From contig OX123205.2 of assembly GCA_944739405.2 (NCBI GenBank), positions 38,770,475-38,834,474 on the forward strand: a stretch of DNA of 64,000 nucleotides, written 5' to 3'. The position numbers and the translations under genes were made by a program. Within the stretch, counting starts at the first letter, position 1; each line of letters begins with the position of its first letter. This document shows positions 1 to 10,204 of this stretch, one piece after another. This stretch comes from Euclidia mi. Its lineage: Eukaryota > Arthropoda > Insecta > Lepidoptera > Erebidae. A model generated the notes under the pieces. It was not told the DNA's origin, made no database searches, and was given only the letters and a program-made list of their open reading frames with translations.

Positions 1-414
1 GACGATATGTATGTATGTTATTTCTTTGAGGACCCTGACTTCCTTTAATAAGTTTCGAAGGTATACATGCCATCCGGTACCAACTGCTGAACATGCACTT
101 TGAGTCACGGGACAAGTGACTATTGAAAACTTAATAAGCATTTAACTCACAAAAGACAGCGATTCATGCTGAGAATTCGAACCCAAAACCTTGCGGTTTG
201 TTGGCCTCCCTACTAGTAAATCACGTTGATTGTAAAGCTTAAGAAATAAACACAGGAAACAATGTTCTGCGGAGCGAGTCGTAGCACTTGCTTGGACTAA
301 ATCGTATATTATTGTAAATGTGTTTATTATAAAAATAAACACCTCCTGGCTAAGATTTTTATACCTTTTTGGATAGCAGCTAATACCACGAACTTATTTC
401 AATATATCATTTTT
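1..414. other. No gene; degenerate SINE relic
   Basis: I see no gene. Around 172-190 there is a reverse-complement B-box-like string (GGTTCGAAT type, minus strand) that suggests an old tRNA-headed SINE running leftward; the rest is unassigned AT-rich DNA. Confidence 0.35.
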
Positions 415-1270
415 AGGGTTCCGTAGTCCACAAGGAACCCTTATAGTTTCGTCATGTCCGTCCGTCTCGCGTCTGTCCGTCCGCAGCCTAGCTCAAAAAC
501 GCCTGGTGAGTGGTGCTAGAAAGCTGATATTTGACATGAATATAGACATAAGATATTGCAAAAAAACTGTAGAATAAAATTGAGGAAAATATTTTTTTTA
601 AGGGTATCCCCCCTGAATATATAGTGGGGTTGAATTTTTTTTTGGTTGAGTACCCCATCATGTGGGGTATCATTGGATAGGTTTAAAAAAATATTATTAG
701 TTTGCTCAAACCATTTTTCGATCAAGTGATTGGTTTGTCAAATATCAAGCTTTGAAGTGAAAAAAATTGTTAGACTCAAGTGTTCCCCACCCCCTCTGCC
801 GGCTAAACTATTAATTTGGAAGAGGTGAAAAAAATCACAATTAATGTAGTACATATAACGAATCTAAAAGGAAAACTATCACGGCTAAGTAGATATCACT
901 AGTTTAGATTTATCACTGCGGCGGTGTTTACACTTCTCAACAGTGTGTAGACGTCATTAGTGTAGTGTGTCGGAGTACCGACATTGCGAACTTAAATAAA
1001 GACCAAGTGAGGGTAGGTGCCGAAACTCGCACTTCCACAAGACGGCGCTGAGCTCTCATCAGTCTCTCCGCGACCAAGCTCGGTGCAAGACGAGCGAAAC
1101 GTCGGAAACAAATAGGTATTTATACCTTAAATAAGTTAAGTTAACGCGATTAAGACCCGCTAAATTATTTTGTATGTTGTTGTACATTAATACCCTTTGC
1201 AGCAAGTCATTATGGGCAACTACGGAACCCTACATTGCGCGTGGCCCGACACGCACTTGGCCGGTTTTTT
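415..1270. mobile_element. MITE-like element ending in GGGTTCCGTAG / CTACGGAACCC
   Basis: Short inverted ends AGGGTTCCGTAG (about 415) and CTACGGAACCCT (about 1220-1231), a run of GTCCGTC repeats just inside the left end, and the terminal block reading GGCCCGACACGCACTTGG match a repeat type I know to be common in Lepidoptera. The middle (about 895-1180) reads as foreign sequence with a GACGAGCGAAACGTCGG motif, probably a nested insertion. No coding capacity is seen. Confidence 0.55.
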
Positions 1271-2155
1271 ATTATACATTCATGCCAGAAATATATTATT
1301 TCCAAATAATTGCGTTTATGTGGAGTAATTTTATTTTATGCGACTTTTTTCTCCTGTGTTTTTCATTTGTTTCTCATGTGTTTTCGGCTCTGTTTTAAAA
1401 TTTCACAATAAGTTAGTTGCTTTGTTTTATTCAACATCTTTTTAATTGTCATTTAAATAAGGTCAAATTTGCTACCTCTAAAAGCCAAAATATATTTTTT
1501 AGAGGCAGGCAGGCTTAGTTTGGAAACAAATAACCGAGTGTGAGGGGTCCTAGAATATATACCATTGTTTATACCTACTGTAACAATGAAATATAACTTC
1601 CAATTCACGTAACTATCTATTACACTATAAAATTAAATTGTCTTCCGTATCAATTATAACGTAAAAACGTAATTGTCACGTTGACAACGCGAATTAGTTA
1701 ATGGACGGTTGCAATTATTTCGAACGGCGACGATCGCTCGGGGTTTTCTACCATGTATCTGTTATTCAAGGACGAGGTCAGATCAAGAAAAGAAAGAAAA
1801 CGCACGTATAACTGGCCCGTTACTACTACGAGTGAACCTAAAGACAGAAAAAGAAAAGAAAGAAAAGAATCATTTATTTTTAAACAGACGAAGGACATGT
1901 GACATAACAATACACAATGTGAAAAAAAAGAACACAGATTTTTATTAGGCACAAATCGTACACGTCCGTCGTCTGTACAAAAATAGGAGGCCAGTTCAGC
2001 ATATTGCCGAACACATGTGCCCGACGCTGGTTTTCAACTGGCTCCTGGACGATCTCAAGTAAATAAAGAAGACTCTTGACTATCCAGTAGGTTTTATTAC
2101 CTTAGGATATGCTGGCAGACTTGAATGGATGAAAAACAAATTACTTCGCAATACA
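1271..2155. other. No gene seen
   Basis: AT-rich sequence with short overlapping open frames on both strands at 1700-1950. They lie in purine-rich low-complexity DNA and look like nothing known to me. No repeat family assigned. Confidence 0.4.
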
Positions 2156-2159
2156 AAGA

Positions 2160-2216
2160 TAAACAAGCTATGTAGTCCCAGCAGTGGACTGTTAAAGGCT
2201 GATGATGATGATGAAG
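2160..2216 (+). repeat. RTE-type LINE/SINE 3' tail
   Basis: CCAGCAGTGGAC followed by GGCTGATGATGATGATG is the same 3' end seen on the RTE-type LINE at 61.7-63.5 kb and on SINE-B2 copies. A 5'-truncated retroposon stub. Confidence 0.55.
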
Positions 2217-2237
2217 GGTTACAAATACAGGATTTTT

Positions 2238-2475
2238 ACATACATACATACATACATACATAGACTCACGCCTGTTTCCCCGAAGGGGTAGGCAGAGGCA
2301 TATTAAACGCCCACTTTTCGCCAGTGTTTTGATCCCACGTAATAGGTGGCGAGCCTATTGCCGCTTATTGGGACATTTTGTTTGTTAGAGCCTCGTCCGT
2401 TGATCGGCAGGTGCACCACTTGCAGGTGAGGTTGGCTTGGGACCGTAAGTTCTTGGTGGGAACCCTATGCACCCT
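2238..2475 (-). mobile_element. SINE-A-related element with a longer, different 5' half (copy 1)
   Basis: On the minus strand its second half matches the SINE-A body (AATAGGCTCGCCACCTATTA, then CTCTGCCTACCCCTTCGG and GGCGTGAGTCTATGTATG) with a (TATG)n tail. The first half, with AACCTCACCTGCAAGTGGTG, is not found in other SINE-A copies. A second copy lies at 12344-12570. It may be the 3' region of the partner LINE or a separate SINE. Confidence 0.6.
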
Positions 2476-2499
2476 ATTTTTTTTTATCTTTCGTCACAT

Positions 2500-2531
2500 A
2501 ATTTGCGTGTGAAGCCGCGGGCGAAAGCTAG
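2500..2531 (+). repeat. Helitron-type 3' end
   Basis: GAAGCCGCGGGCGAAAGCTAG followed by T: a GC-rich hairpin a few bases before terminal CTAG, the CTRR rule for Helitron 3' ends. The rest of the element is not recognisable. Confidence 0.5.
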
Positions 2532-2761
2532 TCTATATACGCTAGACGGCGTGTTGCGTCACTTGATTGTAATCTGTTTCCGTCTCGCCACTTGCGTAAA
2601 ACAACAATATGCATTATGTTACTTGACGAAATAAACGCGCCATAGGGTGAATAATCTTATATGGCCCTTTACGAAATACGGAGATGAGAAAAATATCTTA
2701 TAAGTGTGTGCGCGCACCGTGGAAGATGGGAAATTCCATATTTGTAGTCTTTATTTTGTAA

Positions 2762-3089
2762 GGCAGCGGCGTTAACCAAGTGGAGAGACCGACGGACTGC
2801 TACGCAGAGGGACTCGGGTTCGAATCCACAGCGCGCACCAATGACTTTTCGAAGTTATGTGCGAATTTAACTGTTAATTATCGCTTGCTAAACGGTGAAG
2901 GAAAACATCATGAGGAAACCTGCATGTCTGAGAGTTCTCTAAAATGTTCTCGAATCGAAAGACATGTGAAGTCTGCCAACCCGCCCTTGGCCAGCGTGGT
3001 GGATTATGGCCTTACCCTTCTCATGGTGAGAAGAGGCCCGTGCCCAGCAGTGGGACAGTTTATATACAGGGCTGATGATGATGATGATT
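2762..3089 (+). mobile_element. SINE-B2, near full length
   Basis: tRNA-like head with an A-box-like AAGTGGAGAGACCGACGG stretch and B box GGGTTCGAATCC, then the SINE-B middle (TGACTTTTCGAAGTTATGTG, TTAATTATCGCTTG), then a body containing CCTGCATGTCTGAGAG and a 3' end CCCAGCAGTGGGACAG plus (GAT)n. The tail matches the RTE-type LINE. Confidence 0.85.
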
Positions 3090-3224
3090 TTGTTAAGCAT
3101 TGGTGTTGACTGCTGCGGAATGGATCCACACACGGAACATCACTTTATGTGACCAACAAATCGGTGTATAGGGACCGGGTGTTGTTTGTGACCCTTGATT
3201 GTATGTTTTGTAAAGCTGATTTAT

Positions 3225-3487
3225 TTATTTTTTATATATAGTCTTACGCCTGTATCCCCGAAGGGGTAGGCAGAGGTGTAAATATTACACCCACATTTCG
3301 CCATGAATTTTTTAGGTCCCACGTAATAGGGGGCGAGCCTATTGCCGTTACCGGACACATCACCAGACTCCGTGCTGCTACTGAGTATTCGGAAAAATCC
3401 AGTAACACTTTTGCCCGACCCGGGAATCGAACTCGGGACCTCCGATCAGCAGTCGCATACACTATCCACTGGACCACGGAGGCAGTC
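3225..3487 (-). mobile_element. SINE-A1
   Basis: Minus-strand copy: head with GTGGTCCAGTGGATAG and B box GAGTTCGATTCCC (consensus GGGTTCGATTCC), then GTTACTGGATTTTTCCG, the AATAGGCTCGCCCCCTATTA core, and a 3' end GGGGATACAGGCGTAAGACT with an A/T-rich tail. Confidence 0.85.
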
Positions 3488-3499
3488 CATGTTTCAATC

Positions 3500-3634
3500 G
3501 ATAGCGTATGGGACTGCTGATCGGAAAGCTGATATTCTGTCATTTCTGGTTGGACCAGTAAGCGGATCCCGGGCTCCAAAACGTAAGGCTTGGATGCCAC
3601 CGGGATAACGCTAGGGGGATGATAAGGATTGTAT
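3500..3634 (+). repeat. SINE-B1 3' tail joined to a SINE-A1-like head scrap
   Basis: GATAGCGTATGGGACTGCTG resembles the SINE-A1 head, but it runs straight into the SINE-B1 3' end (TAAGCGGATCCCGGGCTCC, GGGATAACGCTAGG, GATGATAAGG). Either a deletion junction or a recombinant. Confidence 0.5.
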
Positions 3635-3694
3635 GTTTTGTAAAATCTTAGGAATTGTTGACTACGGATCTTGCTGGTAAAGTAGTAACAAGTA

Positions 3695-4459
3695 AAGCCA
3701 TGTATTCACTAGGGGACAAAGTCGCGCGACTTATCGCGAACAGTCGCAGGACATTTACGTGCGACTGTCCCGCGACAATGTCGACCGACACGAATTCTAC
3801 GTGTTGAGCGGCGTCGCGGAGGACATCGCCCGACATCGCAGGCGACATCTACGTGTCGGGGAACAAGTCGCTTGTCGACGCTCCGATAGCGTCGACCTTG
3901 CGCGACTTCGTGTCCCTCGACAGTTTCCGACGGCATTTGACTTGTGAGGACGTGTGTTGTATTTGTTCCGTGACTACCCGCGATTATAGCACACTTCGTT
4001 GGTCCTCGCGCCTAGCGCTCGTAGCGAAACTTGACTTGCCGTTCGTAACAGATCGGCAAAGTTAAGCAACGCTTGCACAGGTTACCACTTGGATGGGTGA
4101 CCGTGTGTGGCATTTACATCTGAGCGCTACCGTGCTTCGGAGGGCACGTAAAGCTGTCGGTCCCGGTTCTTGTCCAAGGATAAGGATCGTTAGGCCATGT
4201 CGGAGGCCTTCGGGCGGTCTGAAAACTCCGACACCAGAGTTTGGCCACACGCTCACACGAAAAACGAAAAAACGTTAGTCCACACTGCCAACGAAACGGT
4301 GATTAACTGTGTTAACACTTAGGCGACATCTCGATCACAATGCCGGTATGTGGACGAGCGAAATGTCGGTCGACATAGTCGCGGGACAGTCGCACGTAAA
4401 TGTCCTGCGACTGTTCGCGATAAGTCGAGCGACTTTGTCCCCTAGTGAATACATGGCTT
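3695..4459. mobile_element. Foldback element with about 96-bp inverted ends
   Basis: 3695-3790 and 4364-4459 are reverse complements over 96 bp with about two mismatches, starting AAGCCATGTATTCACTAGGG. The ends are rich in GTCGC/GCGAC motifs. No transposase is present, so this is non-autonomous. A third, diverged copy of the tip lies just outside at 4470-4523. Superfamily not assigned. Confidence 0.8.
4040..4276 (+). mobile_element. 5S-rRNA-headed SINE (SINE-F), nested
   Basis: GTTAAGCAACG (4061) and ACTTGGATGGGTGACCG (4086-4102) match the internal-promoter half of 5S rRNA in order and spacing. It is followed by GTGCTTCGGAGGGCACGTAA and GTCGGTCCCGG, the same core found in tRNA-headed SINE-B1, and ends in an A-rich tail near 4276. 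It sits inside the 3695-4459 foldback. A diverged copy is at 25285-25410. Not an intact 5S gene: the 5' half is absent. Confidence 0.7.
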
Positions 4460-4732
4460 TGTGTCGGGCGACTAGGTCGCCTAATGTCGGACAAATGTCC
4501 CCTAATGAATACGAGGCTTTAATGTACGTAAAAAGATGTTGAACAGGTGTAAAAATATCTTGACTAGTCTTTTATTACAGAGAAGACACTGAGTTGGTGC
4601 ACAACAAAGGTGCCTTCGAACAGTGGGATAGACATCTTACGTGTTTTATACTACCAGTGCGCTGTTGCTGTACCTACACAGGGTTTAAAATAGATTATCG
4701 GCAGCAGGGACTAGTCACTTATACATATAAAA

Positions 4733-4937
4733 CTAGAGGATGCCCGCGGTTACACTCGCGTTATTTAAGGCTACTGCTCCGCTCCCGTCGCTCATAGTGC
4801 GATGTTATATAGCCTATAGCCTTCCTCGATAAATGTGCTATCTAACACTGAAAGAATTTTTCAAATCAGACCAGTAGTTCCTGATATTAGCGCGTCCAAC
4901 CAAACAAAAAAACAAACAAACTCTTCAGCTTTATACA
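4733..4937 (-). mobile_element. Non-autonomous Helitron H1
   Basis: Minus-strand copy. The 3' end reads CGCGAGTGTAACCGCGGGCA then CTCTAG followed by T, that is a GC hairpin before CTAG. The 5' half carries GAAGAGTTTGTTTG. Other copies: 11719-11930, 15060-15265, 15578-15775, 34242-34437. Confidence 0.7.
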
Positions 4938-5108
4938 CGCTGATTTTTTATTGGTTTAGGAAAAAAAAACCTCACGTTGGAAAAAATATCTGCTATTCAT
5001 ATTCAAAATCAAAATTTACCTACCACGTAAAATAAAAAAGTTATAAAAGTTAATAACTCTAGGAAATAAGTAGTAACGTGCGACTCGATCGTCGATCGAC
5101 TCGTCGGC

Positions 5109-5184
5109 GCGCTGTAGGTACCTAAAACAGCTGTTGACGTCGCGCGGCGAGGTCAACAGCTGTTTTAGGTACAGTACAGCGCGT
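5109..5184. repeat. Perfect 21-bp inverted repeat with GC-rich loop
   Basis: GTACCTAAAACAGCTGTTGAC at 5118-5138 is exactly complementary to 5152-5172; the loop of 13 nt is GC-rich. The pairing extends outward to CGCGCTGTA / TACAGCGCG with one bulge. No other copy was noticed in the window. Confidence 0.8.
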
Positions 5185-5189
5185 GTAAC

Positions 5190-6060
5190 AGTAGGTAACT
5201 AACTACACATAAAACACGTATGAGGCAGCAAAGCACTTCTGCTAGAGCCATACTAACGAGAAATGCCATTAATTATTGCGGTAATGTACGTTATCCGTGT
5301 AATAATTTGACAACGGCATTAACATTGGCGTTTGGCGTTTTTATCTCCAATGATGGGCATTCACGTTGTAGCCACCTACTTTAGCGCGTTAAAAATTATC
5401 GCAATAATTATCGCGCTAGCAAACATTGACGTTAGCCACTAGTGAGGCCCCGGCATAAGATGTACGGATGGATACCTAATTTACGTACTTACGAAACACA
5501 AATTAATTACGATGACAACTTCAATAATTTTAAGCACATAATAATGATTACAATAATAAACACATGTAACTAAATAGCTGTACCTACCTATTCCTTCGTA
5601 AGTCACAGAAATAAGCTGTTCACGTGTGGTTCACGCAATCATAATAAACTAATAGACGAAAAGAAGAACTTATTATTATTTACGTATTAATCGTTGGTAC
5701 ATAGTCATTTTCAATAACTAGTAAAAGCCGAATTTAGGTATTTACTTATTTCTGGCGTGTTTAAAACATGTTACTTATCAACGTAGGTATTTACGACAAG
5801 CAGTAAACATATCACTTACCTTTACAGTCTTCTGCTTATATCACAATCAATTTACACATTTGCACACACATGTTTCTCGCGTTCTCGCGACTCTGTTTCT
5901 TCTTTGTACACAAATCTTATAACCTCGATCAACTAATAAAACCCTATGGAGTCACGTCAGGTTGCGGTCTATCAATCCACTAGCGAACACATCAGTATTG
6001 TAAGGATGCACGATTGTAGTTTTATTACGTAACACGGACACAGAGTGACGGGAGCGTGAT
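5190..6060. other. No gene or repeat assigned
   Basis: AT-rich, apparently single-copy DNA. ATCAGT at about 5990 fits the arthropod initiator, but there is no supporting exon. Confidence 0.4.
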
Positions 6061-6084
6061 ATACGACTGTCCCATTGACCTAAT

Positions 6085-6300
6085 TTCTTAAGACTGAAGG
6101 CCAACTTGCGCCCGCACCGCACTGTCGCACCCCGCCGCGCCCCCGCCGCGCCCCCGCCTCCCGCTGGCGCCCTGCAGCGGAGGGTGGCGCACGCGCATGG
6201 TGGGGAGCGGGAGGCCGGGAATAACGGTTCAATGACTATTGACTAATGCCAGTGTGTGTGTGTGACACGATCGCTCGTAGTTCGCCAGTGTGCGGCGAAC
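6085..6300. promoter_or_regulatory. GC-rich island, possible promoter or first-exon region
   Basis: About 6105-6220 is strongly GC- and CpG-rich, with CCCCGCCGCGCCCCC-type runs, in otherwise AT-rich DNA, and is not one of the repeat families here. Such islands often mark 5' ends of conserved genes. No ORF or splice donor clearly supports a direction, so function is inferred from composition alone. Confidence 0.3.
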
Positions 6301-6574
6301 TGATACTTCGTGTTCTCGTACTATTAAATTAATTAATTTCTCAAGATTTTTTTAGCTTATATTTCAAATATTATTAGCTGGTTAGGTTATTGACGGGGGA
6401 GGATATTAACGATAAGTAATAAGATGGCTTTCGCTCCAAAACCAATTAAAAATCAGCGTGTATATCAAGTATGAGATTACCTGCTCAAAATTAATAAAAG
6501 CCGAAAGTGCCTATTGAACCTCAACGTGAGATATTCAGTAATCTTAGCGATGTCAGCTGCATCAAAGACAGCGG

Positions 6575-6682
6575 CTGGCAGCGGCAAGCGTTTTCGATGT
6601 ACATGGCGCGTTTACTGTGACGCGGCGCGCGGCAGCCTCAAAGCAAACGCGCCATGTACATCGCCTTTGCCGCGCCGCTCGC
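6575..6682. mobile_element. Foldback MITE M5 (copy 1)
   Basis: GATGTACATGGCGCGTTT recurs inverted as AAACGCGCCATGTACATC about 50 bp on, with GC-rich outer flanks also pairing (CGGCAAGCG / GCCTTTGCCGC). A second copy, with mutated right arm, is at 21497-21572. Confidence 0.7.
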
Positions 6683-6724
6683 CGCTTAGACCGATCTCGT
6701 GACCAGGCCGTTAAAGCTTGACAT

Positions 6725-6845
6725 CCACTTTCTTGTCCAGATTTGACAGAACAGCCATCTGACCACCGCAACCCAAAGGGATGGGCATATTGTCCAGTCT
6801 GGAGTAGAGTCTGTCCGTACATTGAAGGGTTCTGACTCGCCTTTA
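6725..6845 (-). repeat. SINE-B1 relic
   Basis: TCCAGATTTGACAGAACAGC and CTGACCACCGCAACCCAAAG match the minus strand of the SINE-B1 3' half with many substitutions. Confidence 0.5.
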
Positions 6846-6910
6846 ATACTCTCAAATATCTGACTAACAGTTTGATGTGCTCTCGATACTTTACCTACTA
6901 TTGCGCACAT

Positions 6911-7249
6911 ATGTATATTAGTGATGTGCCGGATCGTTAAAAATGTATATCCGCGGATACGGATCGGAATACGGATATTTGGTGTCAAGATCCGCGGATA
7001 CGGATACGGATCTATATTTTCTTACTGAATCGATGTCAGGACGCGCGACCTTGAAATGATAGTTGAAATCACGCACGCTCGGTGGAACAATAGTACTTTT
7101 TTAATTCTACCTAACCACCTATAGCATTCCTTCCTATCAATTGAAAATTAATAAGGTGGAAGATCCGTAAAAGATCCGCGAGGAAAGTAACGGATACGGA
7201 TACGGTTCTTGCTTCCTCATCGGATATCCGGAATATCACTAATGTATAT
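6911..7249. mobile_element. Non-autonomous hAT-type element with 8-bp TSD
   Basis: Element 6919-7241 begins TAGTGATGTGCCGGAT and ends ATCCGGAATATCACTA, imperfect inverted ends. It is flanked by ATGTATAT at 6911-6918 and 7242-7249. An 8-bp duplication with TAGTG...CACTA ends is the hAT signature. Both subterminal regions carry repeated GGATACGGATC units. About 323 bp, no ORF. Confidence 0.85.
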
Positions 7250-7859
7250 ATCTATGTAACACCGTAGAATTGAATCAGATACCCTTGGCAATGTGGTCTG
7301 TTGGTATGTGCACTAGGCTATCGCCGCATTTGTAAAAATATACATAGAACACCCAAACTCGAAACAACAATTTGTAGAACACTCAAATCTAAAATCATTA
7401 AAATAACGTCAAAAAATTAACAAAGAAAAAGAAACATTCGTATGACGCTAACTATTATCAGAGACGAGTTATTCTTACTCGTCTTTGCTATTATATTATC
7501 TATATTAAATAATTGAGATAACTGAATTATTTTTAATGAGTTGCCAGTGAGTTAATAACTAACATTAAGATGAGCATAATCTTTTTTGAAGCTGCATTTC
7601 CTATTTACGGGTATAATACGTGCCTATTCAAAATTGAAATACACTTTTCAATCGCATTACTTATTTGAAACTTTTGGAATCCAAATTTGTCTATATATTA
7701 TACTTAAATAGTATTTCATTTTTATTTTAATGTAAGCGGATTGAAATAAAATTGAAATACTGTTTTGCATTGCGTTGACGAGGGTTTTGCAATGTGCATT
7801 TGTTTGTTTACTAAAAGTTTATTTCATTTCATTACAACAATCAAGTGATATTGTATAAA

Positions 7860-8034
7860 TTCATACATATTCTGTATTGTAACTGCATTTCCTAGTTTTA
7901 TATTTTATGCATGCCGTGGCAACCTCTAATTAAGGCAACACTACACAATGTTCATTCATAATCATTAAGCACATTCTGTACTCTTGGTGTATGCTTTGTT
8001 GGTTGTCCTCAAATAAATAAATAAATAAATAAAC
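7860..8034 (+). repeat. Retroposon 3' end with (AAAT)n tail
   Basis: TGGTTGTCCTCAAATAAATAAATAAATAAATAAAC ends like an A-rich retroposon tail; the (AAAT)n run is at about 8010-8034. The body is not assigned. Confidence 0.35.
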
Positions 8035-8392
8035 TAATTAGTAAGTGTGTCATACGTAATTAGTATTATTGTAAGTACTGCAGATACTTTACGGTATATC
8101 CGCAATCCGTATAGCGGAAATGCGTAACGTAAAAAAAACAAAAAACCGCGTAAAGAATAACCTTAAAATATTTTTGGAAGACATAATTATTATTTTGAAA
8201 TGTTTAAGGGAAGTAGGGCCTTGACGATTAAACCATATCTTTACCTAAGTACTAATAATTAAAGGATAGGCACCAATTACCGAATATTTCCATAATAAAG
8301 AATGCAATTATTATTTCTAAATCTAAGCGCCACAAATATACCAAATCTTTAAGAATGAAGCTAAGAAATAAAATATTGTTCCATGTTAAGGT

Positions 8393-8706
8393 TCATCATC
8401 ATCATCAGCCCTTTATACTGTCCCACTGCTGGGCATGTGCCTCTTCTCACCATGAGAAGGGTAAGGCCATAGTCCACCACGCTGGCCAAGTGCGGGTTGG
8501 CAGACTGCACATGTCTTTCGAAAACATTATGGAGAACTCTCAGACATGCAGGTTTCCTCACGATGTTTTCCTTCACCGATAAGTGAGCGATAATTAACAA
8601 TTTAATACGCACTTAACTACGAAAAGTCATAGGTGCGTACCGAGGATTCGAACCCGACCGAAGACCCACTGCGTACAGTCTATCGGTCTCTCCACTCATC
8701 TATCGT
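8393..8706 (-). mobile_element. SINE-B2
   Basis: Minus-strand copy from (ATC)n and GTCCCACTGCTGGGC to the head (GGATTCGAACCCG, then TCTCCACTCATCTATCG). Near full length with modest decay. Confidence 0.8.
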
Positions 8707-8936
8707 AATCCATAATTGATCCCTTTCCCTCTACAAATACATAAGGATGCAACAAACTTCTAAAGTCTATCGGCCTGTTACTCTTTAATGAAACTATACG
8801 CTATATCAAATAGAAACGCAATTAAAGTGTTAAAACAGGAATCGATATTACTAACTATGGGTTCAAATCAATCTGAGACGATTGAGTTAGTGCAACTGAA
8901 GACTAGATGAAGGGATGAAAAAATGGGAGCAGTAAT

Positions 8937-9202
8937 TTTTTTTTTTTATTTATATACGCACGCCTGTATCCCCGAAGGGCAGAGGTGTAATATTACACCC
9001 ACATTTCGCCAGGAAGTTTTTTCCACGTAATAGGGGGCGAGCCTATTGTCGTACCGGGCACATTACCAGACTCCGTGCTGCTACTGAGAATTTCCTAATG
9101 GAAAAACCCAATAACACTCTAACCCAATTCCCGACCCGGGAATCGAACCCGAGACCTCCCAATCCCACGCGCACATTTATGCCGTGAGACCAACGAGGCA
9201 GT
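8937..9202 (-). mobile_element. SINE-A2
   Basis: Minus-strand copy with the alternative head: GTTGGTCTCACGGCATAAAT and CTCGGGTTCGATTCCCGGG, joined to the usual SINE-A body and tail. Confidence 0.85.
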
Positions 9203-9554
9203 AACGCTTCAAAATTTCTGTCTCTTTCTGATTCTATCAAATTAACCAAGAGAGGTATATATTTTTATTTTGGCCGTGCATAACAGAATCATAATTATTA
9301 TATTACTTTCTTCACGCTTGTTAAATTGAATGGCGTAGGCGTAAGTGTATTAAGCGTCGATGTTAGACACCCACTATGAATGCAAAAATCGAGGTGACAT
9401 GTTTTGTATAATGTAAGAGCGTTTACTTATTTGACCCTGACTTCCTGTTATTTATATAAAAGTTTTTTTTTACCTAACAATATAAAGTTAAAGTTTGTAA
9501 AAAACGACAGAAAATTAAGATCTTACCGAAGTGACGGAGCATTTTATTGCACGG

Positions 9555-9720
9555 TTTGCGAGCGGTCGCTTCGCGGCCTGATACTGTGCGCCGAGTGTTG
9601 TGGGTTCGATCCCCACACTAGTCAACACTTTGTGTGATCCATAATTGTATTTTCGGGTTTGGGTGTACCTTGTTTCTGTAAGTTGTTTGTTTGAGAAATC
9701 CCGACATTGAATTAATTCCT
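9555..9720 (+). mobile_element. SINE-C (diverged)
   Basis: tRNA-like head GCGAGCGGTCGCTTCGCGGC...GTGTTGTGGGTTCGATCCCC followed by AACACTTTGTGTGATCC and a TTCGGGTTTGGGTGTACCTTG module, as in 12010-12208. Confidence 0.65.
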
Positions 9721-10039
9721 AGTTTGGGTGATGTTGTTTAAAAAAAGACATGTAATTTCCACTTGTCGTGACGATTCATTTTTGGTTGATCGACTGCCTT
9801 CTTTAGCTATACCTACTGCTGAACGGATTTTAGTAAAAACACAGACTTTTTTAACGCAATTAATTACGTCAGCTTTATCAATATTTTCTATCAAATGATG
9901 TAAGGTCTATTTTTTCACTCCTTTATCTTTGGAAAATCAACCGTGGCAGACTTGAAAACCACATTGCAAAACAAAAAGCTAAATATTATATCACAGGACA
10001 TGGCCCTAGTTTTTAATTTTTGTAAAGTTTTGTTCGATT

Positions 10040-10204
10040 TGCACACGAGACGATACTTTGTGGAATCCTCAAATTGTTATTTCGAGAATCTATGTAATTT
10101 TTGGTTGAAGGTGCCTCGGAGAGCACGTTCAACCAGACGGTGAATAACTTTGACAGGGGTTATTAGAGAGAAGGTACCTCAAAATGAACTGACGCTAACC
10201 TAAT
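10040..10204 (+). repeat. SINE-C middle followed by a SINE-B1 core relic
   Basis: CACACGAGACGATACTTTGTG matches SINE-C after its head; GTGCCTCGGAGAGCACGTTC at 10110 matches the SINE-B1 core. Both truncated. Confidence 0.45.

Noticed and set aside
1698..1952. Pair of overlapping open frames on opposite strands
   Set aside because: Purine-rich low complexity; no motif, no splice context.
4061..4110. 5S rRNA gene
   Set aside because: Only the 3' half is present, spacing is altered and it is fused to a SINE core; a pseudogene-like SINE head.
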